Counted from the first letter of the stretch, positions 8,216-16,802 are shown. The stretch: 64,000 bases of DNA from Acidobacteriota bacterium (GCA_026394055.1 JAPKYZ010000085.1:61184-125183), one strand, 5' to 3'. The notes: generated from the letters alone by a model not told the origin. Numbers and translations are program-made.

Positions 8216-8977
8216 TCACGCCAAGTGTCCGGATACATACTCGGCCGTGCGCGGATCCTTGGGTTGAGTAAAGAGCGGTTCCGTCAGCCCGTTCTCCACC
8301 AGTTCTCCGCTCAGCATAAAGGCGGAATGGCTGCTGACGCGCCGCGCCTGAGCCATGTTGTGGGTGACGATCAGAGTGGTATAGACGCCCTTCCACGAGC
8401 GGATCAATTGTTCGATGCTTTCGGTGCCGGCAATGTCCAGGGCGGCGCAGGGCTCATCCATCAGAATGATCTCCGGCTGTAGCGGCAGCAGCCGCGCGAT
8501 GCAGAGCTTTTGTTGCTGTTCCAGTTGCAGGGAGATGGCCGGCGTGTGCAGCTTGTCCTTCAGGTCGTCCCATAGCCCGGTTCCGGTCAGGGCTTTCTCC
8601 ACCGCCTGATCCAACACCGCTCGCGTGCGCTCCTCCGGCGGGGCATGCAGGCGCATACCGAAAACGATGTTCTCGTAAATCGACATGGGCAGCGGATTGG
8701 GCCGTTGGAACACCATGCCCGCCAGCTTGCGCAGTTCTAACAAAGACACGTCCGCGTCGTAGATGTTCTTCCCGAGGATCTGGATTTCGCCGGTCGTGCG
8801 GACGGAGGGAATGCGCTCATTGATCCGGTTGCAGCAGCGGAGCAAGGTGGTCTTGCCGCAGCCGGAGGGCCCGATCAGCGCGGTGATGCCGCCCTGTTCC
8901 ACCTCGAGCGTGATGCCCTTCAGGGCCTGGAACGTTCCATACCAAAGGCTCAATTGGCAGGTTTCGATCGCGTTCAT
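8216..8977 (-). CDS. pstB: Phosphate ABC transporter ATP-binding protein, degenerate signature motif
   Basis: A 253-residue PstB-type nucleotide-binding domain, last gene of the pstS-C-A-B-B operon; its ATG overlaps the previous stop (ATGA). Walker A GPSGCGKT (36-43), Q-loop Gln (FQRPNPLP, Q91), Walker B LMDEP (172-176, Glu175) and the H-switch (VTHNMAQA, His206) are all intact. The family signature LSGGQQQR is replaced by LQLEQQQK (150-157), losing the Ser-Gly-Gly core, and the D-loop region reads ALDIAGTE instead of ALDPIAT. In an ABC dimer this signature would face the partner's ATP site, so this subunit can bind and hydrolyse ATP only if the partner supplies a good signature, which the neighbouring subunit does. 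Confidence 0.9.
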   Translation of the reverse strand: MNAIETCQLSLWYGTFQALKGITLEVEQGGITALIGPSGCGKTTLLRCCNRINERIPSVRTTGEIQILGKNIYDADVSLLELRKLAGMVFQRPNPLPMSIYENIVFGMRLHAPPEERTRAVLDQAVEKALTGTGLWDDLKDKLHTPAISLQLEQQQKLCIARLLPLQPEIILMDEPCAALDIAGTESIEQLIRSWKGVYTTLIVTHNMAQARRVSSHSAFMLSGELVENGLTEPLFTQPKDPRTAEYVSGHLA

Positions 8978-9726
8978 CCGAATTTGCCGTTCACGTAATC
9001 GAAGGTGCGGCGGTCGCCGGGCGTGGCCGAGAAGATCACGCCGTTGTCCGCCAGCTCCACGATTTCGCCTTTCAGCAGGAACATCGTGCGATCCGCCAGG
9101 CGCTTGGCCTGCTGCGTCAGATTGGTGACCAGAATAATCGATAGCTCAGGGCGCAGTTCCCGGAGTACTTCTTCGATTCGCATGGTGGTGACCGGATCGA
9201 TGGCGATCGAAAACTCGTCGAGGCATAAGATGCCCGGGCGATGGGAGAGTGCTCGAGCTAGGGTCAGCCGCTGCTGCTGACCTCCAGAGAGTTTCGTGCC
9301 GCTGATGGTGAGCCGGTCCTTTACTTCGTCCCACAGTACCGCCCGGCGCAGGCATTGCTCGACGGTGGCATCCAGTTCCGCGCGGCCGGAGATGCCCGCG
9401 CAACGCGGGGCGAAGGCGACATTGTCATAGATGCTCAGCGGCAGGCCGACGGGCAAAGGCGCCACCATGCCCACCTTGCGCCGCAGCGCCTCGACATCGG
9501 TATGCCGGTCGAGCAATTGGCCATCCACAGTGATGGCGCCGGAGACCCGCGCGTCTGGCGAAAAATCGAGGGTCCGGTTCAGGCATCGCAGAATGGAGGT
9601 CTTCCCCGATTGCGCCGGGCCGATGATGGCCAGAATCTCCTTCTCTCGCAAATCGAAACTGACGCCGTGCAACACCTCACGATCACCGTAGGCCACGCGC
9701 AAGTCCCGCACTTCGATCCGGTTCAT
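8974..9726 (-). CDS. pstB: Phosphate ABC transporter ATP-binding protein, degenerate Q-loop and H-loop
   Basis: A 250-residue PstB paralogue starting MNRIEVRDLRVAYG; I chose ATG 9726 because it overlaps the pstA stop (TAATG) and aligns with PstB starts. Walker A GPAQSGKT (36-43) and the signature LSGGQQQR (146-153) are intact. The Q-loop is altered (GMVAPLPVG where GMVFQ(K/R)P is usual, so Gln becomes Pro90). The H-switch His is Asn202 (LVTNLTQQA), and Walker B reads CLDEFS, with Glu171 kept but Pro lost. These changes would weaken its own ATP site but leave a functional signature for the partner. The losses mirror those of the downstream paralogue, so a heterodimer with one active site is likely. 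Confidence 0.9.
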   Translation of the reverse strand: MNRIEVRDLRVAYGDREVLHGVSFDLREKEILAIIGPAQSGKTSILRCLNRTLDFSPDARVSGAITVDGQLLDRHTDVEALRRKVGMVAPLPVGLPLSIYDNVAFAPRCAGISGRAELDATVEQCLRRAVLWDEVKDRLTISGTKLSGGQQQRLTLARALSHRPGILCLDEFSIAIDPVTTMRIEEVLRELRPELSIILVTNLTQQAKRLADRTMFLLKGEIVELADNGVIFSATPGDRRTFDYVNGKFG

Positions 9727-10613
9727 TATTTGCCTCGTGAGCGCAAGAATGTACGCAGGCCGATAGCGGCCGAATTGACCAGAAAGACCAGCCCCAGCAG
9801 CAGGACCGCGGTAGCGTTGGGAATCGAAGCGGCCACGCCCGGTGTTTGGGTGGAGAGCGTATAGAGGTGCATCGAGAGCGCCATACATTGCTCATCCAGT
9901 GCATAGGGCAACAGCGTACCCGGCTGAATGGCCTTGTAAAAGACGGCGCCGGTGAACATGATCGGCGCGGTTTCACCAGCGGCTCGGCTTACCTGGAGGA
10001 TGACGCCCGTGAGGATGCCGCTGAGAGCATTCGGCAGCACGATCGCCCGGATGGTCTGCCACCGGCTGGCGCCGAGATTCCAGCAAGCTTCACGGTAGCT
10101 CCGCGGTACGCTCAACAGGGCTTCCCGGGTGCTGGCGATGATGACGGGCATGGTCATGATGGCCAAAGTGAGCGAAGCCGACAGAATGGAATATCCCAGC
10201 TGCGCGGCGTACACGAAGGCGCCCAAGCCAAACAGCGCGTGCACGATGCTGGGGACGCCGGCGAGGTTCAGCACGGCAATGTTCACGGCCCGGTTGAACC
10301 AGGTGTCCTGGGCATATTCAGTAAGGTAGACAGCGGCCAGGACACCGATGGGCGTCGCCACGGCCAGCGAAATGGTTACCAAGTACAGCGTGCCGATAAA
10401 GGCCGGCCGCACCCCACCCTCACGCATGCCATGAGTGGGAGCGGTCGTCAAAAACTGCCACGTCAGCGACGGCGCGGCCTGCCACACCAGGTCGCCCACC
10501 ATCCCAAACAGAGGCAGCAGTATGCAGACCAACATGCCAAGGGCAGCATAGGAGGCCAGGGCTTCCTGGCGGAGCTTCGCTTGGACCAGGGGCGTGGTTG
10601 CGAAGCGGTTCAT
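9726..10613 (-). CDS. pstA: Phosphate ABC transporter permease PstA
   Basis: A 295-residue inner-membrane permease. I set the start at ATG 10613 (MNRFATTPLV), which overlaps the pstC stop by four bases; upstream in-frame sequence is only the shadow of pstC. About six transmembrane segments are visible (LGMLVCILLPLFGMV at the N-terminus, TLYLVTISLAVATPIGVLAA, LTLAIMTMPVIIAS). The EAA-type coupling loop reads YREACWNLGASRWQTIRAIVLP and AAGETAPIMFTGA is typical of PstA. It forms the phosphate channel with PstC and couples to the two ATPases encoded just downstream. In the cell it would import phosphate delivered by PstS. Confidence 0.93.
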   Translation of the reverse strand: MNRFATTPLVQAKLRQEALASYAALGMLVCILLPLFGMVGDLVWQAAPSLTWQFLTTAPTHGMREGGVRPAFIGTLYLVTISLAVATPIGVLAAVYLTEYAQDTWFNRAVNIAVLNLAGVPSIVHALFGLGAFVYAAQLGYSILSASLTLAIMTMPVIIASTREALLSVPRSYREACWNLGASRWQTIRAIVLPNALSGILTGVILQVSRAAGETAPIMFTGAVFYKAIQPGTLLPYALDEQCMALSMHLYTLSTQTPGVAASIPNATAVLLLGLVFLVNSAAIGLRTFLRSRGK

Positions 10614-11500
10614 GAGCGGCGCTCCCGGCGGATCACCAAACCGGCGCTGAGGTTGACCACAAAGGTGATGAGAAACAGCAGCACTCCGGTGAGGAACAGG
10701 ACCTGATAGTGGGTGGACTCCGCCGGCGCTTCGCCCAGCTCGGCGGCGATATTGGCCGTGAGCGTGCGCACCGGGTCCAGCACCGAATGGGGAATGGTGA
10801 TCGCGTGGCCGCTGGCCATCAAAACGGCCATCGTCTCGCCGATGGCGCGCCCGAAGCCCAGCAGTACCGCTGCCGTCAGGCCGTTGCGGGCCGCCGGCAG
10901 CAGCACGCGCCACGTGGTCTGCCAACGGGTGGCCCCGAGGGCAATCGCCGCTTCACGGTAGGAATCGGGCACCGCTTTGAAGGCGTCTTCAGCCAGTGAA
11001 ACGATGATGGGTACGCTCATCAACGCCAGCAGCACCGCACCGTTTAGCAAGTTCACCCCCACATCGGCGCTGGTGAAGCGGACAATCAGGCGGCTGGTGA
11101 TGGTGAGACCGGCAAAGCCCCACACCACGCTGGGAATCGCGGCCAGCAGCTCCACCAGCACTTTCAAGATCTCTCGCGGGCGCGGGGCGCAGAATTCGGA
11201 AATGTAGATGGCCGCCCCCAAGCCCAGCGGCGCCGCCATCAGCATGCTGAGCAACGTGACGCTGAAGGTGCCGGCGATCATGGCGAGTACGCCGTAGCGT
11301 TTGGTGATCTCTGAGGTTGGATACCACTGAATGCTCAAAAAAAACTCGGTGAGATGAAAGTCCGGGTTGTGGCGTAGCGGGAACGCTTCACGGCAGACAA
11401 ACAGGAAGATCCCGACGACGAAAATGGTCGCGCTAATCCCACAGAGGCGGATCAGCGCCTCAATGAACGCTTCTTTCAGTTTGCGCCAGCGCCGCCACAT
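10610..11500 (-). CDS. pstC: Phosphate ABC transporter permease PstC
   Basis: A 296-residue permease. It shows FLSIQWYPTS, GLGAAIYISEFCAPR, AAIPSVVWGFAGL and the coupling loop YREAAIALGATRWQTTWRVLLP, then GRAIGETMAVLMASG, all PstC hallmarks, with about six membrane segments. ATG 11500 overlaps the 3' end of pstS by 25 bases; no nearer canonical start precedes the first membrane helix, so this overlap is probably real and implies translational coupling. With PstA it makes the membrane channel of the phosphate importer. Confidence 0.93.
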   Translation of the reverse strand: MWRRWRKLKEAFIEALIRLCGISATIFVVGIFLFVCREAFPLRHNPDFHLTEFFLSIQWYPTSEITKRYGVLAMIAGTFSVTLLSMLMAAPLGLGAAIYISEFCAPRPREILKVLVELLAAIPSVVWGFAGLTITSRLIVRFTSADVGVNLLNGAVLLALMSVPIIVSLAEDAFKAVPDSYREAAIALGATRWQTTWRVLLPAARNGLTAAVLLGFGRAIGETMAVLMASGHAITIPHSVLDPVRTLTANIAAELGEAPAESTHYQVLFLTGVLLFLITFVVNLSAGLVIRRERRS

Positions 11501-12399
11501 GTGTTGGCCGTCAACTTTCCACCCAAGGCGATCGGAACATAGCCAATGTCGGAAACAATCCGCTGGCCTTCCGGAGACCGCATCCAATCGATGTACTTCT
11601 GGACTGCAGGTTCCGGCTCGCCCAACGTATAAACCAACAGGCTCCGCGAGATTGGGTAGTGGCTGGCGAGCACATTGGCCGCCGAAGGCGCGTAGGCGGG
11701 CTTTCCGGGCGCCGGGCTGACCCGCAGCATCTTCACATCAGCGGCGGCGAACGCCATGCCGCTATAGCCGATCGCGCCCGGGGTCGATGCAATCAGGTCC
11801 ACCACTTCCTTTGATCCATTCATGTCCAGCGAGCCCAGTTGAAAGTCCCGCTTTCCCAGCACGTGGTCGCGGAAGAACTCGTAGGTGCCAGAACTGGACT
11901 GGCGGTTTACGCGCACAATGCGATCACGGCCGGCTGGAATCCGCGCGCCCAGTTGGGACCACCGGTTCAGGCTGCCACCCACACGGTAGATCTCCGCCAA
12001 TTGGTTGATCGTAATCTCGTCCATCGGATTGTCGCGATGGACAAAAACAGCCAGGGCATCGCAACCGACCACGAACTCCTTGGGCTCCTTGCCGGTGTTG
12101 GCCCGGGCTTCGGCGACTTCTTCGGACTTGATGTTGCGGCTGCAGTTGGCGATGTCGATGGCGCCTTTCAGCAGCGCCGCGATGCCTTGTCCGGAACCGC
12201 CTCCTGCGACCTCGATGGCGGCGTGCGCATCCACTTTCGCGTACGATTCCGCCCAGGCCTGCGCCAGGATCAGCATCGTGTCGGAGCCGCGAACGCGGAG
12301 GGTTTCAGCGCGTTGCCCACGGCCGGCCGAACAGCCTGTCGTCATGGTCAGGAGCACGCCCAGACACCAGACGGCATCTCGCGACCACAATCTAACCAT
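11476..12399 (-). CDS. pstS: Phosphate-binding lipoprotein PstS
   Basis: A 307-residue substrate-binding protein, first gene of the pst operon. A lipoprotein signal peptide ends at a lipobox-like LTMTTGC, so the protein should be anchored by acylated Cys. Phosphate-binding signatures are seen: LRVRGSDTM, VAGGGSGQGIAALLKG, CSRNIKSEE and RQSSSGTYEFF. C-terminal MRSPEGQRIVSDIGYVPI is typical of the family. The length is usual for the short PstS group. A single CTGTCAAC half-site in the upstream gap is too little to call a Pho box. No phoU, phoR or phoB gene is in the window. Confidence 0.93.
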   Translation of the reverse strand: MVRLWSRDAVWCLGVLLTMTTGCSAGRGQRAETLRVRGSDTMLILAQAWAESYAKVDAHAAIEVAGGGSGQGIAALLKGAIDIANCSRNIKSEEVAEARANTGKEPKEFVVGCDALAVFVHRDNPMDEITINQLAEIYRVGGSLNRWSQLGARIPAGRDRIVRVNRQSSSGTYEFFRDHVLGKRDFQLGSLDMNGSKEVVDLIASTPGAIGYSGMAFAAADVKMLRVSPAPGKPAYAPSAANVLASHYPISRSLLVYTLGEPEPAVQKYIDWMRSPEGQRIVSDIGYVPIALGGKLTANTCGGAGAN

Positions 12400-12456
12400 G
12401 CCTGATGGTACGCGGCCAAGGTTGACAGTCTGGTGAATTCGGCGCGCAGCCAGCAG

Positions 12457-13326
12457 CTAGAAGCGGAAGAGCACAATGGCCGCCACGGCGATGGCTAGAA
12501 CGCCTTCCACCAAGCCGACGTTGACGTTGCGGTCCCGCACGATCTCTTCTTGAATGCGGGCGCTGGGCAGCAGAGCGAGGTCCACCACCCAGCGCATCAC
12601 CATCAGCAGGATAAAGCCTGCCGCGGCGTCAAAGGCGAAGTAGCTTAGGTTGGTGGGCCAATCGACAAAGTCGCCACTGGTGGCTTTCACCAGCAGCAGC
12701 GAAAGAGCCACCAGCATCAGGCCCAACGGGATGCCGGCGGCGAAATTGGCTTGGCGGATTTCCTGCGCGACGTTGTAGCCCGCCAGCATCTGGTACGCCC
12801 GCCCAAAGATCAGCAGGATGACGAGGGCCAGCACGAGAAACACCGCCGAACTCAGAATGCTGCCGCCGGTCTGGCTGAGCGCTCCGCCGAAAGCGAGCGC
12901 GGTGGCCAAGTAGATGCCACCCTCCACGACACCGGCGGCGATATTGCGGTGCTCAATGATCTCGGCTGAGGTACGGACTCCGGGAATGAGGAAGCGCTCC
13001 ATCAACCAATGCGCGACGGCCAGCGCCGCGATTCCAGCTACGGACCACGCCAGATCGACGCCCAGGGCTTTCAGCAATGCGTCGGACCCGGCGTCCGCGG
13101 GCAGCCCTTCCGACCGGGAAGCACCGAGATACACCACCACGATCCCGGCGTAGTAGCCCGCTACCGCCAAGCCGAAAGCGGGGTTGTCCTTGGAGGTGAG
13201 CTCCTGGTCCATCGAATAGGGTGACAGAAAGTCCTTGGCGAACTTGGCCACGATCAGGACCACAATCCCTAAGGCGACATGGGCCAGCCCTAACATCAGC
13301 GGCAGTGGTTCAAGTGAGATGGGCAT
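12457..13326 (-). CDS. DUF350 membrane protein (YjfL-like), two tandem domains
   Basis: A 289-residue, roughly eight-helix inner-membrane protein made of two DUF350 repeats. Each repeat pairs a helix with a polar loop containing DNPAFGLAVAGYYAGIV or a variant (ANFAAGIPLGLMLVAL) and a following helix near IEHRNIAAGVVEGGIYLATAL or VRDRNVNVGLVEGVLAIAV. E. coli YjfL has one DUF350 unit and sits in yjfIJKLM; here the last gene of the cluster has a fused pair. The function is unknown, but DUF350 proteins recur with PspA homologues in envelope-stress loci. It lies 27 bases after the 512-residue gene and ends the operon. Confidence 0.8.
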   Translation of the reverse strand: MPISLEPLPLMLGLAHVALGIVVLIVAKFAKDFLSPYSMDQELTSKDNPAFGLAVAGYYAGIVVVYLGASRSEGLPADAGSDALLKALGVDLAWSVAGIAALAVAHWLMERFLIPGVRTSAEIIEHRNIAAGVVEGGIYLATALAFGGALSQTGGSILSSAVFLVLALVILLIFGRAYQMLAGYNVAQEIRQANFAAGIPLGLMLVALSLLLVKATSGDFVDWPTNLSYFAFDAAAGFILLMVMRWVVDLALLPSARIQEEIVRDRNVNVGLVEGVLAIAVAAIVLFRF

Positions 13327-13353
13327 GCGTAATCTTTCTTTCGGCCAGAACCG

Positions 13354-14892
13354 CTAGCGCCGCCCCCGGCCTCCGCCAAAGGAGCGGGCCGCCGGGCGCG
13401 AGCTAAACGTCCCCCGCGATTGATAGCGGGAGCTCGAATACGAACCACGCGACTGATAATTCGAGTCGGAATAGCTCTTGTTGCCGAACGAGGGCTTTTC
13501 GCGTTCGCGGTAGAAGCCGCCGCCCGATTCGCCCGTGTAGGGGCGATTGCCGGAGCTGACGGTGGGCCGGCTGGTGCGGAACGTGTCGCGCGGGCCGTAC
13601 CAGGTGTCGCCCCGGCGGCGGGCGTTGCTGTAGGCGTTGTAGTCGCCAATGGTGATCGGAGTGGTCATGCGCGGCTGCAACAGCTCCCGCATGATCAGAT
13701 ACTGCGGCAGCCAGCTCCAGACGCCGTTGTTCCAGGAGCCATAGGCATTGGCTTGGCCGGGCGGCGCGACGTAGGCGTAGGCCGGGGCCTGCACGACGCG
13801 TTCGGCTTCGGAATCATACTTACCCGCGGGCTTACGCTCGACCACCATACCGGTGTGTTGGTCGCGATCGCGGCGCAACCGGGCGTCCAGCGGCTCCCAC
13901 GCCTCTTCCTGCGACACGACACCGTTGGCCAGCGTCGCATCCGGGAACTTGGTGCGGACTATTTTGACCTTCTCGCGGCCGCCATCGACATCGAGCAGCA
14001 GCTTGTCCCAGTTGGTGTAGAGCTGCGCCGCCAGGGCTTCGACAGCCTTGCTGTCGGTGGCCAGCTGAGCTTGGGTCTGATCCAGACGCTCGGCGGATTG
14101 GAACAGAGCTCCGTAGTCCAATCCCTTGGGGCTCGGTTGCGCGGCCAGGGCGCGGAGGGGCGCCGACTCCGTCCAGTTAGTTTCCGCCGCAGCTTTCGCG
14201 GCCACCAGTGCGGCCACGCGAGCCTCGAGATCACCCTTTTTCGCAGGCCAATCCGTCATTGCTTTGCGCACGGCCGGAGCCACGTCAAAGGCCGCAATGG
14301 CGTCGTGCGTGCGCTGCATCGCATTCAAGCGAGCGGGCAGTTCCTTCTTGTAGCCGATCCACCGTTGGGCTTCCTGATGCAGTTGATCAGCATCGGTCAC
14401 GGCCGCGGTGCGGTTGGCGTCCAGCTCGCGCAACCCGCGCTCCACCTGGTCCGCATCGCTCCGCTTGTTGGCGGCGGCCAGCGCCAGCAGTGCGCCTAGG
14501 CTCTGCTCGGCGGCGGCGAGCTTGGCCTGATCCGCCTTCAAGTGATTGGTCCAATCAGCGGCCTTGCCGGCAAACAGCTCCGGCTCGTCGCGCAGGGCGC
14601 GGTCCAAATAGGCGCGATGGTTCTCAAACGCCGACTTGTCACCGGCGACCTTGCCGGAAGCGGCTTTGACGGAGTCACGCAGTTCGCCCGGCAGATTGTC
14701 GAGCCCGGCCGAAGCGATGATGCCCATCACCAGGATGAGAATGATCGCCAGCACACCCAGCGTCTTTTTGCGGGCGGCAGCTTGGAGCAGCGGATTAGCG
14801 ACCGGAGGCTGGTAGTCCTTCGGACGATCGCTCCAATCCTTGGGGCGATCTCTGGGCGCGAGCGGAATATTCGATTTGTCAAACGCAGACAT
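13354..14892 (-). CDS. Membrane-anchored coiled-coil protein with Ser/Arg/Gly-rich tail, unknown function
   Basis: A 512-residue protein I do not recognise as a named family. A short proline-rich cytoplasmic N-terminus (RDRPKDWSDRPKDYQPP) leads to one membrane helix at about 43-62 (KTLGVLAIILILVMGIIASAG). A long, helical, Ala/Lys/Glu/Gln-rich stretch from about 75 to 330 looks coiled-coil. A Tyr/Trp/Asn/Gly region follows (AYGSWNNGVWSWLPQY), then a tail from about 430 on that is almost wholly Ser/Tyr/Arg/Gly (YQSRGSYSSSRYQSRGTFSS) and ends GGGRGRR. The low-complexity tail resembles the C-terminus of E. coli YjfM/YgiB-type (DUF1190) proteins in style, which may be its positional counterpart in the yjf-like cluster; this is inference. 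Confidence 0.6.
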   Translation of the reverse strand: MSAFDKSNIPLAPRDRPKDWSDRPKDYQPPVANPLLQAAARKKTLGVLAIILILVMGIIASAGLDNLPGELRDSVKAASGKVAGDKSAFENHRAYLDRALRDEPELFAGKAADWTNHLKADQAKLAAAEQSLGALLALAAANKRSDADQVERGLRELDANRTAAVTDADQLHQEAQRWIGYKKELPARLNAMQRTHDAIAAFDVAPAVRKAMTDWPAKKGDLEARVAALVAAKAAAETNWTESAPLRALAAQPSPKGLDYGALFQSAERLDQTQAQLATDSKAVEALAAQLYTNWDKLLLDVDGGREKVKIVRTKFPDATLANGVVSQEEAWEPLDARLRRDRDQHTGMVVERKPAGKYDSEAERVVQAPAYAYVAPPGQANAYGSWNNGVWSWLPQYLIMRELLQPRMTTPITIGDYNAYSNARRRGDTWYGPRDTFRTSRPTVSSGNRPYTGESGGGFYREREKPSFGNKSYSDSNYQSRGSYSSSRYQSRGTFSSRPAARSFGGGRGRR

Positions 14893-14905
14893 AGCGGGCC
14901 GCTCC

Positions 14906-15544
14906 TTAAGCGGCGCGGTAGACAGTGACGTCGGAGGGGTTCACCCGGACCGCCAGCCGGACATCAAACGGCTGGCCTTCCCATTTCTCGACACAGATCA
15001 GGCGGGCGCTCTTAGGGTCACGGAACAGCCACCGGTAGAGCCCTTCGCCTTCGCCCGTTTCATTCTCAAAAAACCCGATCTCGCGGCTGGAGTGGTAATT
15101 GAACAGCTGGCCTTCAAACTCGATCGTTTCAGCCTGATCCTGCCGCTCGTCGAGCTCCGCCAAACGGTCCTCGCTCAAGCCCACTTCGGGTAGCGACAAC
15201 CGGCGCGGATCAAACAAGCCCATCAGTTCCAACTGCGGATTACTCTGGACCTCCAGATACACCCGGTTGCCGCGAAAATCGCCGCTGAGATCGGCCCACC
15301 GGCGGCGGTTGGCCTCATAGGCGCTGCGCCGGTCGACTGTGAAGTCGAGATCGGAAAAATCGGCCGCCGCGCCCACAATCGAGATCGCGTCGCCCTTCCG
15401 GGCTTGCGTCAAGTTGGCCGACGAATCAGCCAGCGCCTGCGGGGGAGCCGCGGTGAGGACCGGTTTGGGTGTGGGCTTGAACATCTGGAACAACACAAAC
15501 GCCAGCACCAAGCCCAGAACTGCCAAAAGTGTGGTGGTGATCAT
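14906..15544 (-). CDS. YjfK-like (DUF2491) membrane-anchored protein
   Basis: A 212-residue protein with an N-terminal membrane helix (TTLLAVLGLVLAFVLFQMF), a proline-rich linker, then a soluble domain: GDAISIVGAAADFSDLDFTV, FEGQLFNYHSSREIGFFEN, GLYRWLFRDP, LICVEKWEGQPFDVRLAV. Its position directly after a PspA homologue, and the charged beta-rich domain, fit the YjfK/DUF2491 family (DUF4178 is the close alternative). Function is unknown. It has 45 bases to the upstream PspA gene and 13 to the next, so cotranscription is likely. Confidence 0.6.
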   Translation of the reverse strand: MITTTLLAVLGLVLAFVLFQMFKPTPKPVLTAAPPQALADSSANLTQARKGDAISIVGAAADFSDLDFTVDRRSAYEANRRRWADLSGDFRGNRVYLEVQSNPQLELMGLFDPRRLSLPEVGLSEDRLAELDERQDQAETIEFEGQLFNYHSSREIGFFENETGEGEGLYRWLFRDPKSARLICVEKWEGQPFDVRLAVRVNPSDVTVYRAA

Positions 15545-15589
15545 GATAAGTGAGGGCGACGCACAATCCGGGCGTCGCCCGCGAACGGC

Positions 15590-16321
15590 TTAAGCTCCCG
15601 TGATCTGCTTCGGAATCGAAACGCTCAGCACTTTGTCAGCCCGGGCGGCCTTCAGCGCGGCCAGATCGTTGTCGATCGTGCCGCCTTCCAGCGCCTTAAA
15701 CTCGGCTTCCAGGCCGGCATCGGTGCCGGTGGTGGCCAGCTGCTCAAACGCCTTGGCCTTGGCTTCTTCCTTGGCCACGTTCTCTTCAAAGCTCTTGAGC
15801 GCCGCAAAGGCGTTGTCCGCCTGCCCGACGCCCGAAAGCGCCTCGGCCACTTTGCGCTGAGCCGTGGCGGCGTTGCGGCGGGCGATCAGCGTAGTGGCGC
15901 TGCGCTCGGCTTCGTCGATCTTGCGCTTGATCTCGCCGACCTTCTGCTTCAGGGTCTCGCTGGCGGCGCGGGCGGCTTCCACGCCCGTCTTCATCGAATT
16001 CACCTGCTGGTCGGCTTCGGCTTTGCGGGCCAGGGCCTTCTTGGCCAGCTCCTCATTGCCGGCATCGAGCGCCTGTCCGGCACGGGCGAACCATTCCTGG
16101 CTCTGCGTGACGTACTTCTGATACTCGGCTTCCAGGCGATTGTGATTGCTCATGGCGGAGGCGGAGGCGTTGATGGTCTTGGCCAGCTCCTCCTTCATGT
16201 CGCGCACCGTCTGCTTGACGGTGGCTTCAAAGGTGGCGTCTTCCACCACGTCCAGGCCGGAATTCACCTGGCCCCGGACGACGCGGCCGCCGCGGTTAAA
16301 GATGTCGGAGAAAAATCCCAT
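15590..16321 (-). CDS. PspA/IM30 family protein (YjfJ-like)
   Basis: A 243-residue, almost wholly helical coiled-coil protein, start set at MGFFSDIFNRGGRVVRGQVN (ATG 16321), matching the amphipathic N-terminal helix of PspA/IM30/Vipp1 proteins. Further hallmarks are VKQTVRDMKEELAKTINASA, ALARKAEADQQVNSMKTGVE and the long helix to about residue 190. PspA-like proteins polymerise on the inner membrane, related to ESCRT-III, and protect it during stress. The neighbours (DUF2170, DUF2491, DUF350) mark this as the YjfJ-type rather than the PspABC type. The in-frame ATG 18 codons upstream is unlikely because it would precede the conserved amphipathic helix. Confidence 0.88.
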   Translation of the reverse strand: MGFFSDIFNRGGRVVRGQVNSGLDVVEDATFEATVKQTVRDMKEELAKTINASASAMSNHNRLEAEYQKYVTQSQEWFARAGQALDAGNEELAKKALARKAEADQQVNSMKTGVEAARAASETLKQKVGEIKRKIDEAERSATTLIARRNAATAQRKVAEALSGVGQADNAFAALKSFEENVAKEEAKAKAFEQLATTGTDAGLEAEFKALEGGTIDNDLAALKAARADKVLSVSIPKQITGA

Positions 16322-16382
16322 ATGTGTGCTCGTTTGTGTCCGATTCTGCTGTTTAAAGAGAACTTCTTGCCGCAACTAAATT

Positions 16383-16802
16383 CTAGCTGGCCGCGGGCGG
16401 TTCCAGCAGATCGCGAGCCGCCACCAGATCGGCCATCAGATAACTGGCCAAGCTGAGAATGTCGTCGTGATCTTCCGGACCCATGTCCTGCAGCGTGCAG
16501 AAGTTGTTCAGCGTGATGGCGCTGTGGCCCTGTCCGGCATCGTAAAGCTGGAACGCGGAGGTGGAGATGCCGTTGCCGGCGTCGAGCATTTTATGCATCA
16601 TCTCCGGGGTCACGGCGGCGCTGGGCAACGTCGTCAGCGTCACCGTCATGTACAGGATGTTGCCCTGCAGCACGGCGCGGAAGGTGATGCCGGTCTCGAC
16701 ATCACGAACCTGCAAGGCGTCAGCCGTGGCCGCAACGTAGTAGCCATGCTGGGCCAGAAGCTCAGAAACCTGAGTGATCGTGGGAGTTTCAGTACTGGTC
16801 AT
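16383..16802 (-). CDS. YjfI-like (DUF2170) protein
   Basis: A 139-residue soluble acidic protein, first gene of the PspA-like operon. It shows LLAQHGYYVAATADALQVRD, ISTSAFQLYDAGQGHSAITL and ASYLMADLVAARDLLEPPAAS, consistent with DUF2170 (E. coli YjfI), which is found next to PspA-type proteins. I chose ATG 16802 (MTSTETPTITQ) rather than the upstream in-frame ATGs, since those precede no conserved sequence; the ribosome site is weak. The role is unknown, probably a partner or regulator of the PspA homologue. It diverges from the hydrolase at 16936, with a 133-base shared promoter region in which I can assign no clear boxes. Confidence 0.75.
   Translation of the reverse strand: MTSTETPTITQVSELLAQHGYYVAATADALQVRDVETGITFRAVLQGNILYMTVTLTTLPSAAVTPEMMHKMLDAGNGISTSAFQLYDAGQGHSAITLNNFCTLQDMGPEDHDDILSLASYLMADLVAARDLLEPPAAS

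Noticed and set aside
12400..12456. Pho box before pstS
   Set aside because: Only a single CTGTCAAC half-site was found; the 11-bp repeated partner is not convincing.
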